The translations under genes were made by a program, and so were the position numbers. 64,000 nucleotides of DNA, taken from Proteus sp. FME41 (GTDB lineage: Bacteria; Pseudomonadota; Gammaproteobacteria; Enterobacterales; Enterobacteriaceae). Location of the stretch: the NCBI RefSeq assembly GCF_014897315.1, contig NZ_JABUYL010000010.1:62001-126000 (forward strand). The letters run 5' to 3'. Within the stretch, counting starts at the first letter, position 1, and each line of letters begins with the position of its first letter. Under the pieces are notes generated by a model. That model worked only from the letters and a program-made list of their open reading frames with translations. It was not told where the DNA came from and searched no databases. Positions 1 through 9,966 of this stretch are shown here, one piece after another.

Positions 1-1644
1 CACTTGGCGACAATTAAATGGATTTATATCTATTTTTAACTGCTTGGATTCGATTTTTGAAAAATCAAGAATATCACTGATAATTTTTAGCAATAATGAT
101 GAAGAGTTATCCATTGTTTTTAATAATCGAGCCGTATCATCACTTTGTGCAAATGACTGTAATAACTCTAAATTACCAATAATACCATAAAGTGGGGTGC
201 GTAATTCATGACTGACCGTGGCTAAGAACATTGATTTGGCTTGGTTAGCTTGCTCTGCTGCTGTGGCCATATTTTGCAGTGAACGCTCCATTTTAACGCG
301 GGCACTAATATCGACTAATACACAAATAGCCACATCTTCATTTTGATAGCGTGAATTCACAAAACTAATTTGTAAATGATTACGGTTATTCGTTACCACA
401 TCGACCATATTGCTACTTTTTTCAGCAATAATAGACAGAATATTTTGCTTATCACTGTGGCTAAGCAAACGAAAATAGTTATGCGCTAATTCGTTACTTA
501 AGATAATCATACCATCACGTATTCTAAGAATACTAATCCCAACAGGCGCAGATGCCACAATTTTATGGTTAAATTGCTCGTGCTCTTCTAAGCGAGAGGC
601 ATTATTTTCTGCCGGTGAAAATATTTTCTTCTCAAAAATCCAAACAAAAATAAAAATAAAAATGGCAGAAATAATATTTAAAATCAGTGCATTAAAAATA
701 GTAAATTTAAATTCATTTAAAATTTGTTTAAGTGGTAATGAATACACCACACTAAAAGATGACGGTAATAATTTACGCTTAGCGACCAAATCACTGAAAT
801 CCTCATCAAAACCAAAATAAGGCGCACTCACATCAGGGACTTGTTTCACCGTACGATAATTATTTTCAGCAGGATAACTTAGGATCGTGGTATTTCTACT
901 ATTAAGAAGATGAATAGAAATAACTCTGTCTTTAGCTGGAGAGAAATATTCGAGGCGGATTGCTCTTTCAATCCCAATCAGACCAATAAATTTACCCGAA
1001 GCATAAACTGGTGACATAATATACAGTATGCCACTATCTCCTTTCGCATCTGGCACTATCCAATATTGGTTAACTTCTTTACCTTGCGCACGTTGATTAA
1101 TGTAGTTCCGTGTATTTTCATACACCATTTTTTTCAACATCTCAGTATCAACAGGTGATGCGCGTAAAGGAAAATTAATCATACACATGCTGTGGGAACC
1201 CACCATAAAGACTTGGTTTATCCCTTGTAATGCAGGTGTGTTATCTTTCCAATAATATAAAATACTGTTAAATGAGCGAAAATAGTTGTTCGTTTGCCCT
1301 TTAAATAATTCACAATCTGCGTTGTCACTGAGTTTATGAAGTGAAAAAGGTCCTTCATAAAATAATGAGTTTTTAATGTTAGGGTTTAAATTGAGTTGTT
1401 CTTGGTGGCGTTCTGCGAGGTATTGTAAATCACGGATGGTACCCGAAGTTTGCCTAAAAAAACTAAGAAGATTCGTGTAGTTATTACTATACTCTTGCCG
1501 AATATCTGACTTAGTGTCATTGAAGATATTGATAAGGTAAAACATGGTTAACAATGCGCCCATCGCCCACAACATGATACCTAATACGCGAAAAAGGTAG
1601 CGGGAAATTTTTAACGATGTTTTAAAGGACGAGAGATATCTCAA
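1..1644 (-). CDS. rcsC: RcsC, hybrid sensor histidine kinase of the Rcs phosphorelay (N-terminal part; 3' end outside window)
   Basis: Inner-membrane sensor kinase that phosphorylates RcsD and RcsB in response to envelope stress and controls capsule, motility and swarming genes. The first 548 codons are present and the frame is still open at base 1. Visible are an N-terminal membrane segment (about residues 18-40), a long periplasmic domain, a second membrane segment near residue 310-330, a PAS-like region with the block EEHEQFNHKIVASAPVGI, and the H-box SHELRTPLYGIIGN close to the window edge. These match E. coli RcsC block by block. The start is TTG at 1644 (reads LRYLSSFKTSL); an in-frame stop lies four codons upstream and an AGGGTGG ribosome site precedes it. 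The ATP-binding and receiver domains lie outside the window. Confidence 0.93.
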   Translation of the reverse strand, partial: MRYLSSFKTSLKISRYLFRVLGIMLWAMGALLTMFYLINIFNDTKSDIRQEYSNNYTNLLSFFRQTSGTIRDLQYLAERHQEQLNLNPNIKNSLFYEGPFSLHKLSDNADCELFKGQTNNYFRSFNSILYYWKDNTPALQGINQVFMVGSHSMCMINFPLRASPVDTEMLKKMVYENTRNYINQRAQGKEVNQYWIVPDAKGDSGILYIMSPVYASGKFIGLIGIERAIRLEYFSPAKDRVISIHLLNSRNTTILSYPAENNYRTVKQVPDVSAPYFGFDEDFSDLVAKRKLLPSSFSVVYSLPLKQILNEFKFTIFNALILNIISAIFIFIFVWIFEKKIFSPAENNASRLEEHEQFNHKIVASAPVGISILRIRDGMIILSNELAHNYFRLLSHSDKQNILSIIAEKSSNMVDVVTNNRNHLQISFVNSRYQNEDVAICVLVDISARVKMERSLQNMATAAEQANQAKSMFLATVSHELRTPLYGIIGNLELLQSFAQSDDTARLLKTMDNSSSLLLKIISDILDFSKIESKQLKIDINPFNCRQV

Positions 1645-1774
1645 ACAACCACCCTAATCAATATACCTACGCATAAGAAACTTATTCTATTCTAGCAGAA
1701 GTTACTGTATGTCTGAATGATATGATCTTTATCATCAAGATAATTTTTTCCGATAATAAACTTATCTTACTACA

Positions 1775-1806
1775 TAAAAAAAGCAGGCAATTATGCCTGC
1801 TTTTCT
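1775..1806 (-). terminator. Rho-independent terminator of gyrA
   Basis: On the minus strand, stem AGCAGGC / GCCTGCT with a 6-nt loop is followed by a run of eight T. It lies about 30 bp downstream of the gyrA stop and before rcsC. Confidence 0.85.
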
Positions 1807-1835
1807 TTATTTATACATCACAATAATGATAAATA

Positions 1836-4463
1836 TTATTCTTCGTCCACATCATCTGCTAAATCTGATTCAGGTTCTTCAGAAGCTGCTTCGTTAATAA
1901 CCTCATTAACTTCATCATCATCTAATGCATCATCTTCATCTTCAACACGTTGCAAGCCAACAACTAACTCACCTTCTGTTGTACGAATTAAGGTAACACC
2001 TTGTGTATTACGTCCAACAATGCTGACTTCTGAAACACGTGTACGAACTAATGTACCCGCATTCGTAATCATCATAATCTGGTCAGTGTCTTCAACTTGA
2101 ATAGCACCAACAACTTTACCGTTACGCTCACTGACTTTAATGGAGATAACGCCTTGAGTAGCACGATTCTTCGTTGGGTATTCACTTTGTGCAGTACGTT
2201 TACCATAACCATTTTCAGTTACGGTTAAGATATCACCATCACCACGAGGAATAATAAGTGAAACCACTTTATCGTCACCACTTAGTTTCATACCGCGAAC
2301 ACCTGTCGCAGTACGTCCCATTGGGCGAACACAATCTTCTGCAAAGCGAACAACTTTACCGTCAGCAGAGAACAGCATAACTTCATTTGTGCTATCGGTT
2401 AAATCAACACCGATTAATTCATCACCTTCATTTAAGTTGACGGCGATAATACCTGCACTACGAGGGCGGCTGAAATCTTGCAGAGGTGTTTTCTTCACTG
2501 TCCCGCTTGCCGTTGCCATAAAGACAAACTTACCTTCTTCATACTCTCTTACTGGTAAAATAGCCGTAATACGTTCATTTTGTTCAAGAGGTAATAAGTT
2601 GATAATTGGACGGCCACGAGCACCACGACTTGCTTCTGGTAACTGGTAAACTTTCATCCAGTAGAGGCGACCACGGCTTGAGAAGCATAAAATGGTGTCA
2701 TGAGTGTTAGCCACCAGCAAGCGATCAATAAAGTCTTCTTCTTTAATTCTTGCTGCTGACTTACCTTTACCGCCACGGCGCTGTGCTTCGTAATCGGTAA
2801 GTGGTTGATATTTAACGTAACCCTGATGAGAAAGTGTAACAACCACATTTTCTTCATTGATAAGGTCTTCTATATTAATATCTGCTGTATTTTCAGTGAT
2901 CTCAGTACGACGCGGATCGTTATATTGATCTTTAATCGCATTTAGCTCTTCACGAATAACTTCCATTAAACGTTCAGGGCTTCTTAAGATGTGCAGTAAC
3001 TCAGCAATTTGAAGCAATAAATCACGGTATTCATCTAACAGTTTTTCATGTTCAAGGCCTGTTAGTTTCTGCAAACGCAGATCCAAAATAGCTTGAGCTT
3101 GTTGCTCTGTTAAATAGTATTTGCCTTCATGCACGCCATATTGTGGTTCTAACCATTCAGGACGAGCAACATTACTGTCGCCAGCACGTTCTAACATAGT
3201 AGAGACGCTACCTAAATCCCAAGGTTGTGCAATTAATGCCGCTTTCGCTTCTGCTGGGTTTGGTGCTTGACGGATCAGTTCAATAACTGGGTCAATATTT
3301 GCTAATGCAATCGCGAGCGCTTCTAAGATATGGGCACGATCACGCGCTTTACGTAATTCATAAATAGTGCGACGAGTAACAACTTCACGACGGTGACGAA
3401 TAAAGGCAGAAATAATTTCTTTTAGGTTTAATAATTTTGGTTGTCCTTGATGAAGTGCAACCATATTAATACCAAAAGAAACCTGCATTTGTGTCTGTGA
3501 GAATAAGTGATTTAATACCACTTCACCCACTGCATCACGCTTGATTTCAACAACAATACGCATACCGTCTTTATCAGACTCATCGCGTAATCCGCTGATA
3601 CCTTCAATACGTTTGTCTTTTACAAGCTCTGCAATTTTTTCAATTAAACGCGCTTTATTCACCTGATAAGGAATTTCCGTCACGATAATTGTTTCACGAC
3701 TGGTTTTCTCATCAGTTTCAATATTGGCCTGAGCACGGATATAAATTTTTCCGCGACCAGTACGGTAGGCATCTAAAATTCCTCTGCGGCCGTTAATAAT
3801 AGCGGCTGTCGGGAAGTCAGGCCCCGTAATATGTTCCATCAACTCTTCAATAGTGATGTCTTCGTTATCAACATAAGCAAGGCAGCCGTCGATAACTTCA
3901 CCTAGATTATGTGGAGGAATGTTTGTTGCCATCCCTACCGCAATCCCTGAAGAACCATTCACTAGCAAGTTTGGAACACGGGTTGGCATCACTGCCGGGA
4001 TATGTTCTGTTCCATCATAGTTAGGAACAAAATCAACCGTTTCTTTTTCCAAATCCGCCAGCAGTTCATGGGCGATTTTCGCCATACGAACTTCGGTATA
4101 ACGCATTGCAGCCGCCGAGTCACCATCAACTGACCCGAAGTTACCCTGCCCGTCAACCAACATGTAGCGCATAGAAAAAGGCTGTGCTAAACGAACTATC
4201 GTTTCATAAACAGCACTGTCACCGTGCGGGTGATATTTACCGATAACATCCCCAACAACACGGGCTGATTTTTTATAAGGTTTATTCCAATCGTTTCCTA
4301 GTACATTCATCGCGAAAAGAACTCGGCGGTGTACTGGCTTCAGTCCGTCTCGAACATCGGGTAATGCGCGTCCTACAATAACAGACATCGCATAATCCAA
4401 ATATGAGCTTTTCAGCTCTTCTTCGATATTAACTGGTGTGATTTCTCTGGCAATGTCGCTCAT
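1836..4463 (-). CDS. gyrA: DNA gyrase subunit A
   Basis: Catalytic, DNA-cleaving subunit of gyrase, the ATP-dependent type IIA topoisomerase that introduces negative supercoils; works as A2B2 with GyrB. The protein from [10 protein letters not shown] is 875 residues, the same size as E. coli GyrA. The N-terminal breakage-reunion domain carries the active-site Tyr122 in AAMRYTE. The C-terminal domain has the GyrA box QRRGGKG and ends in an acidic tail rich in Asp and Glu. The quinolone region reads [13 protein letters not shown], so position 83 is Ser and position 87 is Glu. The start is placed at 4463, six codons inside the longest frame, because [17 protein letters not shown] is the conserved N-terminus. 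Divergent from ubiG. Confidence 0.98.
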   Translation of the reverse strand: MSDIAREITPVNIEEELKSSYLDYAMSVIVGRALPDVRDGLKPVHRRVLFAMNVLGNDWNKPYKKSARVVGDVIGKYHPHGDSAVYETIVRLAQPFSMRYMLVDGQGNFGSVDGDSAAAMRYTEVRMAKIAHELLADLEKETVDFVPNYDGTEHIPAVMPTRVPNLLVNGSSGIAVGMATNIPPHNLGEVIDGCLAYVDNEDITIEELMEHITGPDFPTAAIINGRRGILDAYRTGRGKIYIRAQANIETDEKTSRETIIVTEIPYQVNKARLIEKIAELVKDKRIEGISGLRDESDKDGMRIVVEIKRDAVGEVVLNHLFSQTQMQVSFGINMVALHQGQPKLLNLKEIISAFIRHRREVVTRRTIYELRKARDRAHILEALAIALANIDPVIELIRQAPNPAEAKAALIAQPWDLGSVSTMLERAGDSNVARPEWLEPQYGVHEGKYYLTEQQAQAILDLRLQKLTGLEHEKLLDEYRDLLLQIAELLHILRSPERLMEVIREELNAIKDQYNDPRRTEITENTADINIEDLINEENVVVTLSHQGYVKYQPLTDYEAQRRGGKGKSAARIKEEDFIDRLLVANTHDTILCFSSRGRLYWMKVYQLPEASRGARGRPIINLLPLEQNERITAILPVREYEEGKFVFMATASGTVKKTPLQDFSRPRSAGIIAVNLNEGDELIGVDLTDSTNEVMLFSADGKVVRFAEDCVRPMGRTATGVRGMKLSGDDKVVSLIIPRGDGDILTVTENGYGKRTAQSEYPTKNRATQGVISIKVSERNGKVVGAIQVEDTDQIMMITNAGTLVRTRVSEVSIVGRNTQGVTLIRTTEGELVVGLQRVEDEDDALDDDEVNEVINEAASEEPESDLADDVDEE

Positions 4464-4503
4464 GGAGCCACTGTCCCTCATACTACGGATTCAAAGGTTT
4501 AGA

Positions 4504-4512
4504 ACTATACCA
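4504..4512 (-). promoter_or_regulatory. Candidate extended -10 element for gyrA
   Basis: Reading the minus strand, TGG followed by TATAGT forms a TGn-TATAGT extended -10 about 40 bp upstream of the gyrA start. No good -35 is visible, which is normal for extended -10 promoters. Sequence inspection only. Confidence 0.4.
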
Positions 4513-4635
4513 TAAATCGCCAATTTTGGGAAAAAGGAAACAACTAAATTAATGATCCTTTCGCTATTCTCTTCGATTTCACCGTCTAACGTTGGTAGAA
4601 TCATAGCAATATGAAAATAGGAGTAATACTTTCTG

Positions 4636-5373
4636 ATGAATGATAAAACAACCTCTTTACATGCGAACGTTGATCAGCATGAAATCGACAAATTTGAAAG
4701 CGTCGCATCACGGTGGTGGGATCTTGACGGTGAATTTAAACCACTCCACCGCATAAACCCACTTAGACTCAACTATATCCAAGAACGCGCTGATGGCTTA
4801 TTTGGAAAAAAAGTCCTTGATGTCGGCTGTGGTGGCGGTATTTTATCTGAAAGTATGGCGTGCGTCGGTGCTGAAGTTACTGGACTTGATATGGGCACAG
4901 AGCCATTACAAGTTGCGCGCTTGCATTCACTGGAGTCCGGCATTCCAGTGACATACATTCAAGATACCGTTGAAAACCATGCAAATGACAATCCTCAGAC
5001 CTATGATGTCGTGACGTGCATGGAGATGTTAGAGCACGTTCCTGATCCGTCTTCTGTAGTAAGAGCGTGTGCAAAGCTTGTTAAACCCGGTGGGCATGTT
5101 TTCTTCTCAACCATTAATCGCAATAAAAAAGCATGGCTAATGCTGGTGGTGGGTGCGGAGTATATTCTGAATATGGTACCTAAGGGCACACATGATGCTA
5201 ATAAGTTTATTCGCCCATCAGAATTACTGAGTTGGGTCGATGAAACCGATTTGCGTAGCAAAAATATGATTGGTTTACATTATAACCCGATCACGGACAA
5301 ATTCCGATTAGCGCCAAACGTTGATGTGAATTATATGGTGCACACACAATCGACACATAACTCGAATTCGTGA
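4636..5373 (+). CDS. ubiG: Ubiquinone biosynthesis O-methyltransferase UbiG
   Basis: SAM-dependent methyltransferase that carries out both O-methylation steps of ubiquinone synthesis. 245 residues, close to the 240 of E. coli. The SAM-binding motif I is [16 protein letters not shown] (about residues 58-73), with a GLDMG acidic loop and the post-motif [15 protein letters not shown] typical of the family; [13 protein letters not shown] near the C-terminus is also characteristic. The ATG start gives the conserved block [29 protein letters not shown] near the N-terminus. Divergently arranged with gyrA, as in E. coli, and followed by a hairpin at 5466-5496. Confidence 0.97.
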   Translation: MNDKTTSLHANVDQHEIDKFESVASRWWDLDGEFKPLHRINPLRLNYIQERADGLFGKKVLDVGCGGGILSESMACVGAEVTGLDMGTEPLQVARLHSLESGIPVTYIQDTVENHANDNPQTYDVVTCMEMLEHVPDPSSVVRACAKLVKPGGHVFFSTINRNKKAWLMLVVGAEYILNMVPKGTHDANKFIRPSELLSWVDETDLRSKNMIGLHYNPITDKFRLAPNVDVNYMVHTQSTHNSNS

Positions 5374-5465
5374 AACTGAAAGTTTGATTTGGTTTAATAA
5401 AACATCAAACGATCACATTTTTTAAAATTGACTTTACATCATTGTCACTTGAATTTGAGTTTCTT

Positions 5466-5496
5466 ACTGCCTGTATTTATGCAGGGTACGGGCAGT
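5466..5496 (+). terminator. Hairpin downstream of ubiG, possible terminator
   Basis: ACTGCCTGTA pairs with TACGGGCAGT (10 bp with one G-T) around an 11-nt loop. The following tract TATTTAAAAAATTAT is only moderately T-rich, so termination is uncertain. Confidence 0.4.
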
Positions 5497-5518
5497 TATT
5501 TAAAAAATTATCCCCTAT

Positions 5519-5527
5519 TTATCCACA
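5519..5527 (+). promoter_or_regulatory. DnaA box upstream of nrdA
   Basis: TTATCCACA is an exact match to the DnaA consensus, about 195 bp before the nrdA ATG. DnaA is a known regulator of nrdAB in E. coli, where such boxes lie upstream of the promoter. Confidence 0.6.
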
Positions 5528-5565
5528 GAAACAATCCAATTTGTACACTTGATCAATCTCTCAAT

Positions 5566-5613
5566 TACCTTTATCTTGTTATCACCATTTGAACTAACCC
5601 CTATATATTGTGT
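5566..5613 (+). promoter_or_regulatory. Candidate NrdR box pair for nrdAB
   Basis: The right-hand box, CCCCTATATATTGTGT at 5598-5613, matches the NrdR consensus ACACWATATATWGTGT in 14 of 16 positions, with a perfect right half. A weaker box at 5566-5581 starts 32 bp upstream, the three-turn spacing expected for NrdR-regulated ribonucleotide reductase promoters. The left box is weak on its own; the spacing is the main support. Confidence 0.6.
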
Positions 5614-5636
5614 TTCCTTAAATTTCACACCACAAG

Positions 5637-5673
5637 GCTCCTTGACACTCATTGTCATCGGGAGCGTTTTTTT
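5637..5673 (+). terminator. Terminator-like hairpin in the nrdA leader
   Basis: GCTCC-TTGACA, loop CTCAT, then TGTCA, TCG and GGAGC form an interrupted stem followed by G and seven T. It sits between the NrdR-like boxes and the nrdA start codon, about 50 bp before the ATG. It could be an attenuator, or it could lie just upstream of the true transcription start if the promoter uses TATAAA at 5678. Confidence 0.5.
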
Positions 5674-5721
5674 GCGGTATAAAATTTTAGGTAACACTAA
5701 TGCAAGAAAGGTGCATCGCTC

Positions 5722-8013
5722 ATGAATCACAGCCTGCTCGTCACAAAACGTGATGGTCATAAAGAACGCATTGACTTAGACAAAATTCACCGTGTTATCG
5801 CCTGGGCCGCGGAAGGCCTAGAAAATGTCTCTGTATCTCAAGTTGAATTACGTTCTCAGATTCAGTTTTATGATGGCATCAAAACTGCCGATATTCATGA
5901 AACACTGGTAAAAGCGGCTGCAGACTTAATTTCAGGTGAAACCCCTGATTATCAATATCTTGCTGCTCGTCTTGCCGTATTTAACTTACGTAAAAAAGCC
6001 TATGGTCAATTTGAGCCACCGACACTGTATGATCACGTTAAAAAGTTAGTTGATTTAGGCAAATACGATCGTCATCTTCTTGAAGATTACACCCCAGAAG
6101 AATTTGAACAGATGAATAATTTTGTTGTTCATCAACGTGATATGAATTTCTCCTATGCTGCGGTTAAACAACTAGAAGGTAAATACTTCGTCCAAAACCG
6201 TATTACGGGTGAGATTTACGAAAGCGCACAATTTTTATATGTTTTAGTCGCAGCTTGCTTGTTCTCGCGTTACCCACAAGCAACCCGTATGGACTATATT
6301 GAACGTTTTTATAATGCGATTTCCACCTTTAAAATCTCATTACCAACGCCAATTATGGCGGGAGTCAGAACACCAACACGTCAATTTAGCTCTTGTGTGT
6401 TAATCGAGTGCGACGATAGCCTCGACTCTATCAATGCAACATCAAGTGCTATTGTGAAATATGTTTCTCAACGTGCAGGTATTGGTATTAATGCGGGTCG
6501 TATTCGTGCATTAGGCAGTGCTATCCGTAACGGTGAAGCCTTCCACACAGGGTGTATTCCTTTCTACAAACACTTCCAAACCGCGGTAAAATCTTGCTCG
6601 CAAGGTGGTGTTCGTGGTGGTGCAGCAACACTGTTCTATCCATTATGGCATTTAGAAGTTGAAAGCCTGCTGGTACTAAAAAATAACCGGGGTGTTGATG
6701 ATAACCGTGTTCGTCATTTAGACTACGGTGTGCAATTAAATAAATTAATGTATGAGCGTTTAATCAAAGGTCAAGATATTACCTTATTTAGCCCTTCTGA
6801 TGTCCCAGGCTTATACGATGCATTCTTTGCGGATCAAGATAAATTTGAAAGCTTATATGTACAATATGAGAAAGATAAAAGCATCCGCCAAAAACAAGTT
6901 AAAGCGGTTGAGCTGTTCTCATTGATGATGCAAGAACGCGCCTCAACAGGTCGTATCTATATTCAAAACGTTGACCATTGTAATACGCACAGCCCATTTG
7001 ATCCGTCAGTTGCTCCTATTCGTCAATCAAATCTATGTTTAGAGATTGCACTGCCAACTAAACCATTAAATGATATTAAAGATCCTAATGGTGAAATTGC
7101 ACTGTGTACATTATCTGCATTTAATTTAGGTGCCATTGAAAACCTTGATGATTTAGAAGAGCTTGCGCGTTTAGCCGTTCGTTCACTTGATGCACTATTA
7201 GATTACCAAGATTATCCAATTTTAGCGGCTAAACAAGGCGCTATGGGTCGTCGTACATTAGGTATTGGTGTGATTAACTTTGCTTATTATTTAGCAAAAC
7301 ACGGCGTTCGCTACTCAGACGGCAGTGCAAACAACTTAACTCACCGTGCATTTGAAGCAATTCAATACTATTTATTAAAAGCCTCTAATGAATTAGCGAA
7401 AGAACAAGGCGCATGTCCATGGTTTAATGAAACCACCTACGCTGAAGGTATTTTGCCTATCGATACCTATAAAAAATCATTGGATGTACTGACAAAAGAA
7501 CCTCTGCATTATGATTGGGAAGGTTTACGTAAAGACATTAAAGAATACGGTTTACGTAACTCAACACTGTCTGCACTGATGCCATCAGAAACGTCTTCGC
7601 AAATTTCAAATGCAACAAATGGTATCGAACCACCTCGTGGTTATATCAGTATTAAAGCCTCTAAAGACGGTATCTTACGTCAAGTGGTTCCTGAGTATGA
7701 GCGTTTGAAAGGCGCTTATGAATTACTGTGGCAAATGCCAAGTATTGAAGGTTACTTGCAGTTAGTCGGTATTATGCAAAAATTTGTTGACCAAGCAATT
7801 TCTGCGAACACTAACTACGATCCTACTCGTTTCCCTAGCGGTAAGGTTCCAATGAACCAACTGCTAAAAGATTTGCTGCTCGCTTACAAATATGGTGTAA
7901 AAACACTTTATTATCACAATACCCGCGATGGTGCAGATGATGTACAGGGTGATCTGGAAGAAGTCATTGAGACAGAAGATTCAGATTGTGAAGGCGGCGC
8001 GTGTAAAATTTAA
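5722..8013 (+). CDS. nrdA: Ribonucleoside-diphosphate reductase class Ia, alpha subunit
   Basis: Large subunit of the aerobic ribonucleotide reductase; reduces NDPs to dNDPs using a radical delivered from NrdB. 763 residues, against 761 in E. coli. The N-terminal ATP-cone ([21 protein letters not shown]) binds the activity effector. The conserved active-site cysteines are in [17 protein letters not shown] and IALCTLSA. The radical-transfer tyrosine pair is in [11 protein letters not shown], and the C-terminal shuttle pair lies in DCEGGACKI (Cys756, Cys761). First gene of nrdA-nrdB-yfaE, with 11 bp to nrdB. Likely controlled by NrdR and DnaA, judging by the upstream sites. Confidence 0.98.
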   Translation: MNHSLLVTKRDGHKERIDLDKIHRVIAWAAEGLENVSVSQVELRSQIQFYDGIKTADIHETLVKAAADLISGETPDYQYLAARLAVFNLRKKAYGQFEPPTLYDHVKKLVDLGKYDRHLLEDYTPEEFEQMNNFVVHQRDMNFSYAAVKQLEGKYFVQNRITGEIYESAQFLYVLVAACLFSRYPQATRMDYIERFYNAISTFKISLPTPIMAGVRTPTRQFSSCVLIECDDSLDSINATSSAIVKYVSQRAGIGINAGRIRALGSAIRNGEAFHTGCIPFYKHFQTAVKSCSQGGVRGGAATLFYPLWHLEVESLLVLKNNRGVDDNRVRHLDYGVQLNKLMYERLIKGQDITLFSPSDVPGLYDAFFADQDKFESLYVQYEKDKSIRQKQVKAVELFSLMMQERASTGRIYIQNVDHCNTHSPFDPSVAPIRQSNLCLEIALPTKPLNDIKDPNGEIALCTLSAFNLGAIENLDDLEELARLAVRSLDALLDYQDYPILAAKQGAMGRRTLGIGVINFAYYLAKHGVRYSDGSANNLTHRAFEAIQYYLLKASNELAKEQGACPWFNETTYAEGILPIDTYKKSLDVLTKEPLHYDWEGLRKDIKEYGLRNSTLSALMPSETSSQISNATNGIEPPRGYISIKASKDGILRQVVPEYERLKGAYELLWQMPSIEGYLQLVGIMQKFVDQAISANTNYDPTRFPSGKVPMNQLLKDLLLAYKYGVKTLYYHNTRDGADDVQGDLEEVIETEDSDCEGGACKI

Positions 8014-8024
8014 TTGAGGAAGCT

Positions 8025-9155
8025 ATGTCCTATACTACTTTTTCACAAGTTAAAAATGATCAACTTCAGGAGCCCATGTTTTTTGGGCAGCCTGTTAACG
8101 TGGCGCGTTATGATCAGCAAAAATACCCTATTTTTGAAAAGCTAATTGAAAAACAACTCTCTTTCTTCTGGCGTCCAGAAGAGGTGGACGTTTCTCGTGA
8201 TCGCATTGACTACAATGCATTGCCTGATCATGAAAAACATATTTTTATTAGTAATTTAAAATATCAAACATTACTGGATTCAATTCAAGGCCGAAGCCCT
8301 AACGTGGCATTTCTACCTTTAATTTCGATCCCAGAGTTAGAAACATGGGTTGAGACATGGTCATTTTCTGAAACCATTCACTCACGCTCTTATACTCATA
8401 TTATTCGTAATATTGTTAACGATCCCTCTGTCGTCTTTGATGATATCGTTGAAAATGAAGAAATCTTAAAACGTGCGCGTGATATTTCTTCTTACTACGA
8501 TGAGCTAATAAGATTAACCAACCTTTATCACATGTATGGCGAAGGCGATCATCATGTGAAAGGCAAAACCGTTAATGTCACTTTACGCAAATTAAAGAAA
8601 CAACTTTATCTGTGTATCATGAGCGTTAATGCGTTAGAAGCTATTCGTTTCTATGTCAGCTTTGCCTGCTCATTCGCCTTTGCTGAACGTGAATTAATGG
8701 AAGGCAACGCTAAAATCATTAAATTGATCGCTCGTGATGAAGCGCTGCACTTAACCGGCACACAGCATATGCTGAATTTACTGCGTTCAGGTCAAGATGA
8801 TCCTGAAATGGCAGAAATTGCTGCTGAGTGTGAACAAGCATGTTATGACCTGTTTGTAGAGGCCGCGGAGCAAGAAAAAGAGTGGGCTGAATACCTGTTC
8901 TCTGAAGGCTCAATGATTGGTTTAAATAAAGAAATCCTCTGCCAATATGTCGAATACATTACCAATATTCGTATGCAAGCTGTGGGTCTAAAATTACCGT
9001 TTAAAGCTCGCTCTAACCCTATTCCATGGATTAACGCATGGTTAGTATCTGATAATGTTCAAGTTGCGCCTCAAGAAGTTGAAGTTAGTTCTTATCTTGT
9101 AGGTCAAATCGACTCACAAGTAGATACTGACGACTTAAGTAGCTTTGAACTGTAA
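8025..9155 (+). CDS. nrdB: Ribonucleoside-diphosphate reductase class Ia, beta subunit
   Basis: Small subunit that houses the diiron centre and stable tyrosyl radical and passes the radical to NrdA. 376 residues, the E. coli length. The iron ligand motifs are visible: [14 protein letters not shown] (Glu and His), [22 protein letters not shown], and [15 protein letters not shown]. The C-terminal tail DDLSSFEL, which docks on NrdA, is retained. An AGGAAGC ribosome site lies just upstream of the ATG, 11 bp after nrdA, so the two are co-transcribed. Confidence 0.98.
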   Translation: MSYTTFSQVKNDQLQEPMFFGQPVNVARYDQQKYPIFEKLIEKQLSFFWRPEEVDVSRDRIDYNALPDHEKHIFISNLKYQTLLDSIQGRSPNVAFLPLISIPELETWVETWSFSETIHSRSYTHIIRNIVNDPSVVFDDIVENEEILKRARDISSYYDELIRLTNLYHMYGEGDHHVKGKTVNVTLRKLKKQLYLCIMSVNALEAIRFYVSFACSFAFAERELMEGNAKIIKLIARDEALHLTGTQHMLNLLRSGQDDPEMAEIAAECEQACYDLFVEAAEQEKEWAEYLFSEGSMIGLNKEILCQYVEYITNIRMQAVGLKLPFKARSNPIPWINAWLVSDNVQVAPQEVEVSSYLVGQIDSQVDTDDLSSFEL

Positions 9156-9180
9156 TACTGAGAGATAACACTGATTCGTT

Positions 9181-9459
9181 ATGGCATCTCATAAAGTGAC
9201 CCTGCATCAGCAGGGTCTTTCAACCCCATTAGAATTTCATACTGATACCCATCCTTCTTTGCTTGATGCACTAGAACAAGGGAACGTTGAAATCGAATAT
9301 CAATGTCGTGAAGGTTATTGTGGCTCTTGCCGTTTACGCTTAGTAAAAGGTAAAGTTTGCTATCGCACAGAACCTTTAGCCTTTATCCAACCTGATGAAA
9401 TCTTACCTTGTAGTTGCCACCCTATAAGTGACATTGAAATAGAAATTTGCTCTACATAA
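9181..9459 (+). CDS. yfaE: 2Fe-2S ferredoxin YfaE, NrdB cofactor maintenance
   Basis: Small ferredoxin that reduces the NrdB diiron site so that its tyrosyl radical can be regenerated. 92 residues; the cluster motif CREGYCGSC, with a later cysteine pair in PCSCHP, supplies the four plant-type 2Fe-2S ligands. The blocks EYQCREGYCGSCR and EPLAFIQPDEILPC match E. coli YfaE. Lies 25 bp after nrdB in the same direction, the usual place for this gene. Confidence 0.95.
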   Translation: MASHKVTLHQQGLSTPLEFHTDTHPSLLDALEQGNVEIEYQCREGYCGSCRLRLVKGKVCYRTEPLAFIQPDEILPCSCHPISDIEIEICST

Positions 9460-9550
9460 TTTGAATTATCTTAATTTGGGCTTTTCTCCTAACACTCTTG
9501 TTTATTTTTGACTAAAGTTAAATTAACACAATAAAAAAAGGAAAAGCGCT

Positions 9551-9784
9551 ATGAAATTAAAGTCTATTTTCTCAGTCATTGCTATTTCTACATCAATTCT
9601 GCTCGTTGCAGGTTGTTCAAGCCCACAAAAAATAGAAACAGTAAATGGGGAAACGATTTTAACAACAGATAGACCCCAAGAAGATGAAAAAACTGGATTA
9701 ATTACCTATAAAGATGCAGAAACTGGGCAATTGAAACAAATTAATCGTGATCAGATAAGAAGAATGGTAGAGCTTGACGATTAA
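9551..9784 (+). CDS. YgdI/YgdR-family small lipoprotein
   Basis: 77-residue predicted lipoprotein of unknown function. The signal peptide ends in the lipobox LVAGC (Cys22), and Ser at +2 suggests outer-membrane sorting. The mature part has the family pattern: VNGETILTTDRPQ, then TGLITYKDAETGQ, then INRDQIRRMVELD, closely resembling YgdR. A strong AAAAAAGGAAAAG ribosome region precedes the ATG. A terminator follows at 9809-9843, and about 90 bp separate it from yfaE, so it may be transcribed on its own. Confidence 0.85.
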   Translation: MKLKSIFSVIAISTSILLVAGCSSPQKIETVNGETILTTDRPQEDEKTGLITYKDAETGQLKQINRDQIRRMVELDD

Positions 9785-9808
9785 TATCTTTATTAATCTT
9801 CTCATCAG

Positions 9809-9843
9809 AACGCCAATTAATATGTATTAGTTGGCGTTTTTTT
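9809..9843 (+). terminator. Rho-independent terminator after the YgdR-like lipoprotein gene
   Basis: AACGCCAA / TTGGCGTT stem with additional pairing towards the loop, followed by seven T. Confidence 0.85.
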
Positions 9844-9861
9844 ATGCTCCAAACCTCTTAG

Positions 9862-9879
9862 TGTAAACATAACATTACG
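9862..9879 (+). promoter_or_regulatory. Candidate TyrR box upstream of tyrP
   Basis: TGTAAA-N6-ATTACG compares with the TyrR consensus TGTAAA-N6-TTTACA: left half perfect, right half 4 of 6, and the invariant G and C are correctly spaced. It lies about 100 bp before tyrP, which TyrR controls in E. coli. A second box is not obvious. Confidence 0.5.
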
Positions 9880-9896
9880 CTATACGTAATTAAAAT

Positions 9897-9925
9897 TTGA
9901 CAGAGATTTGCCATTCTTATACCCT
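9897..9925 (+). promoter_or_regulatory. Candidate sigma70 promoter of tyrP
   Basis: A perfect -35 TTGACA and a 17-bp spacer lead to TACCCT as a weak -10. It is about 40 bp upstream of the GTG start and just after the TyrR-like box, a sensible arrangement for regulator contact. Confidence 0.5.
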
Positions 9926-9966
9926 GCTTTAATATAAATAAAATAGTCTAGTGAACAGAGGATTTT

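Larger units (their letters stand above)
5374..5721 (+). promoter_or_regulatory. ubiG-nrdA intergenic region with nrdA control sites
   Basis: 348 bp without a gene. From left to right it holds a hairpin after ubiG (5466-5496), a perfect DnaA box (5519-5527), a pair of NrdR-like boxes three helical turns apart (5566-5581 and 5598-5613), a terminator-like hairpin (5637-5673), a possible -10 hexamer TATAAA (5678-5683), and an AAGGTG ribosome site (5707-5712) before the nrdA ATG. The individual sites are listed separately. Confidence 0.6.

Noticed and set aside
4464..4481. Longer N-terminus of GyrA (six extra codons)
   Set aside because: The family starts [17 protein letters not shown]; the extension MRDSGS is not conserved.
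5642..5647. TTGACA in the nrdA leader as a -35 box
   Set aside because: No acceptable -10 lies 16-18 bp downstream; the hexamer is part of the hairpin stem at 5637-5665.
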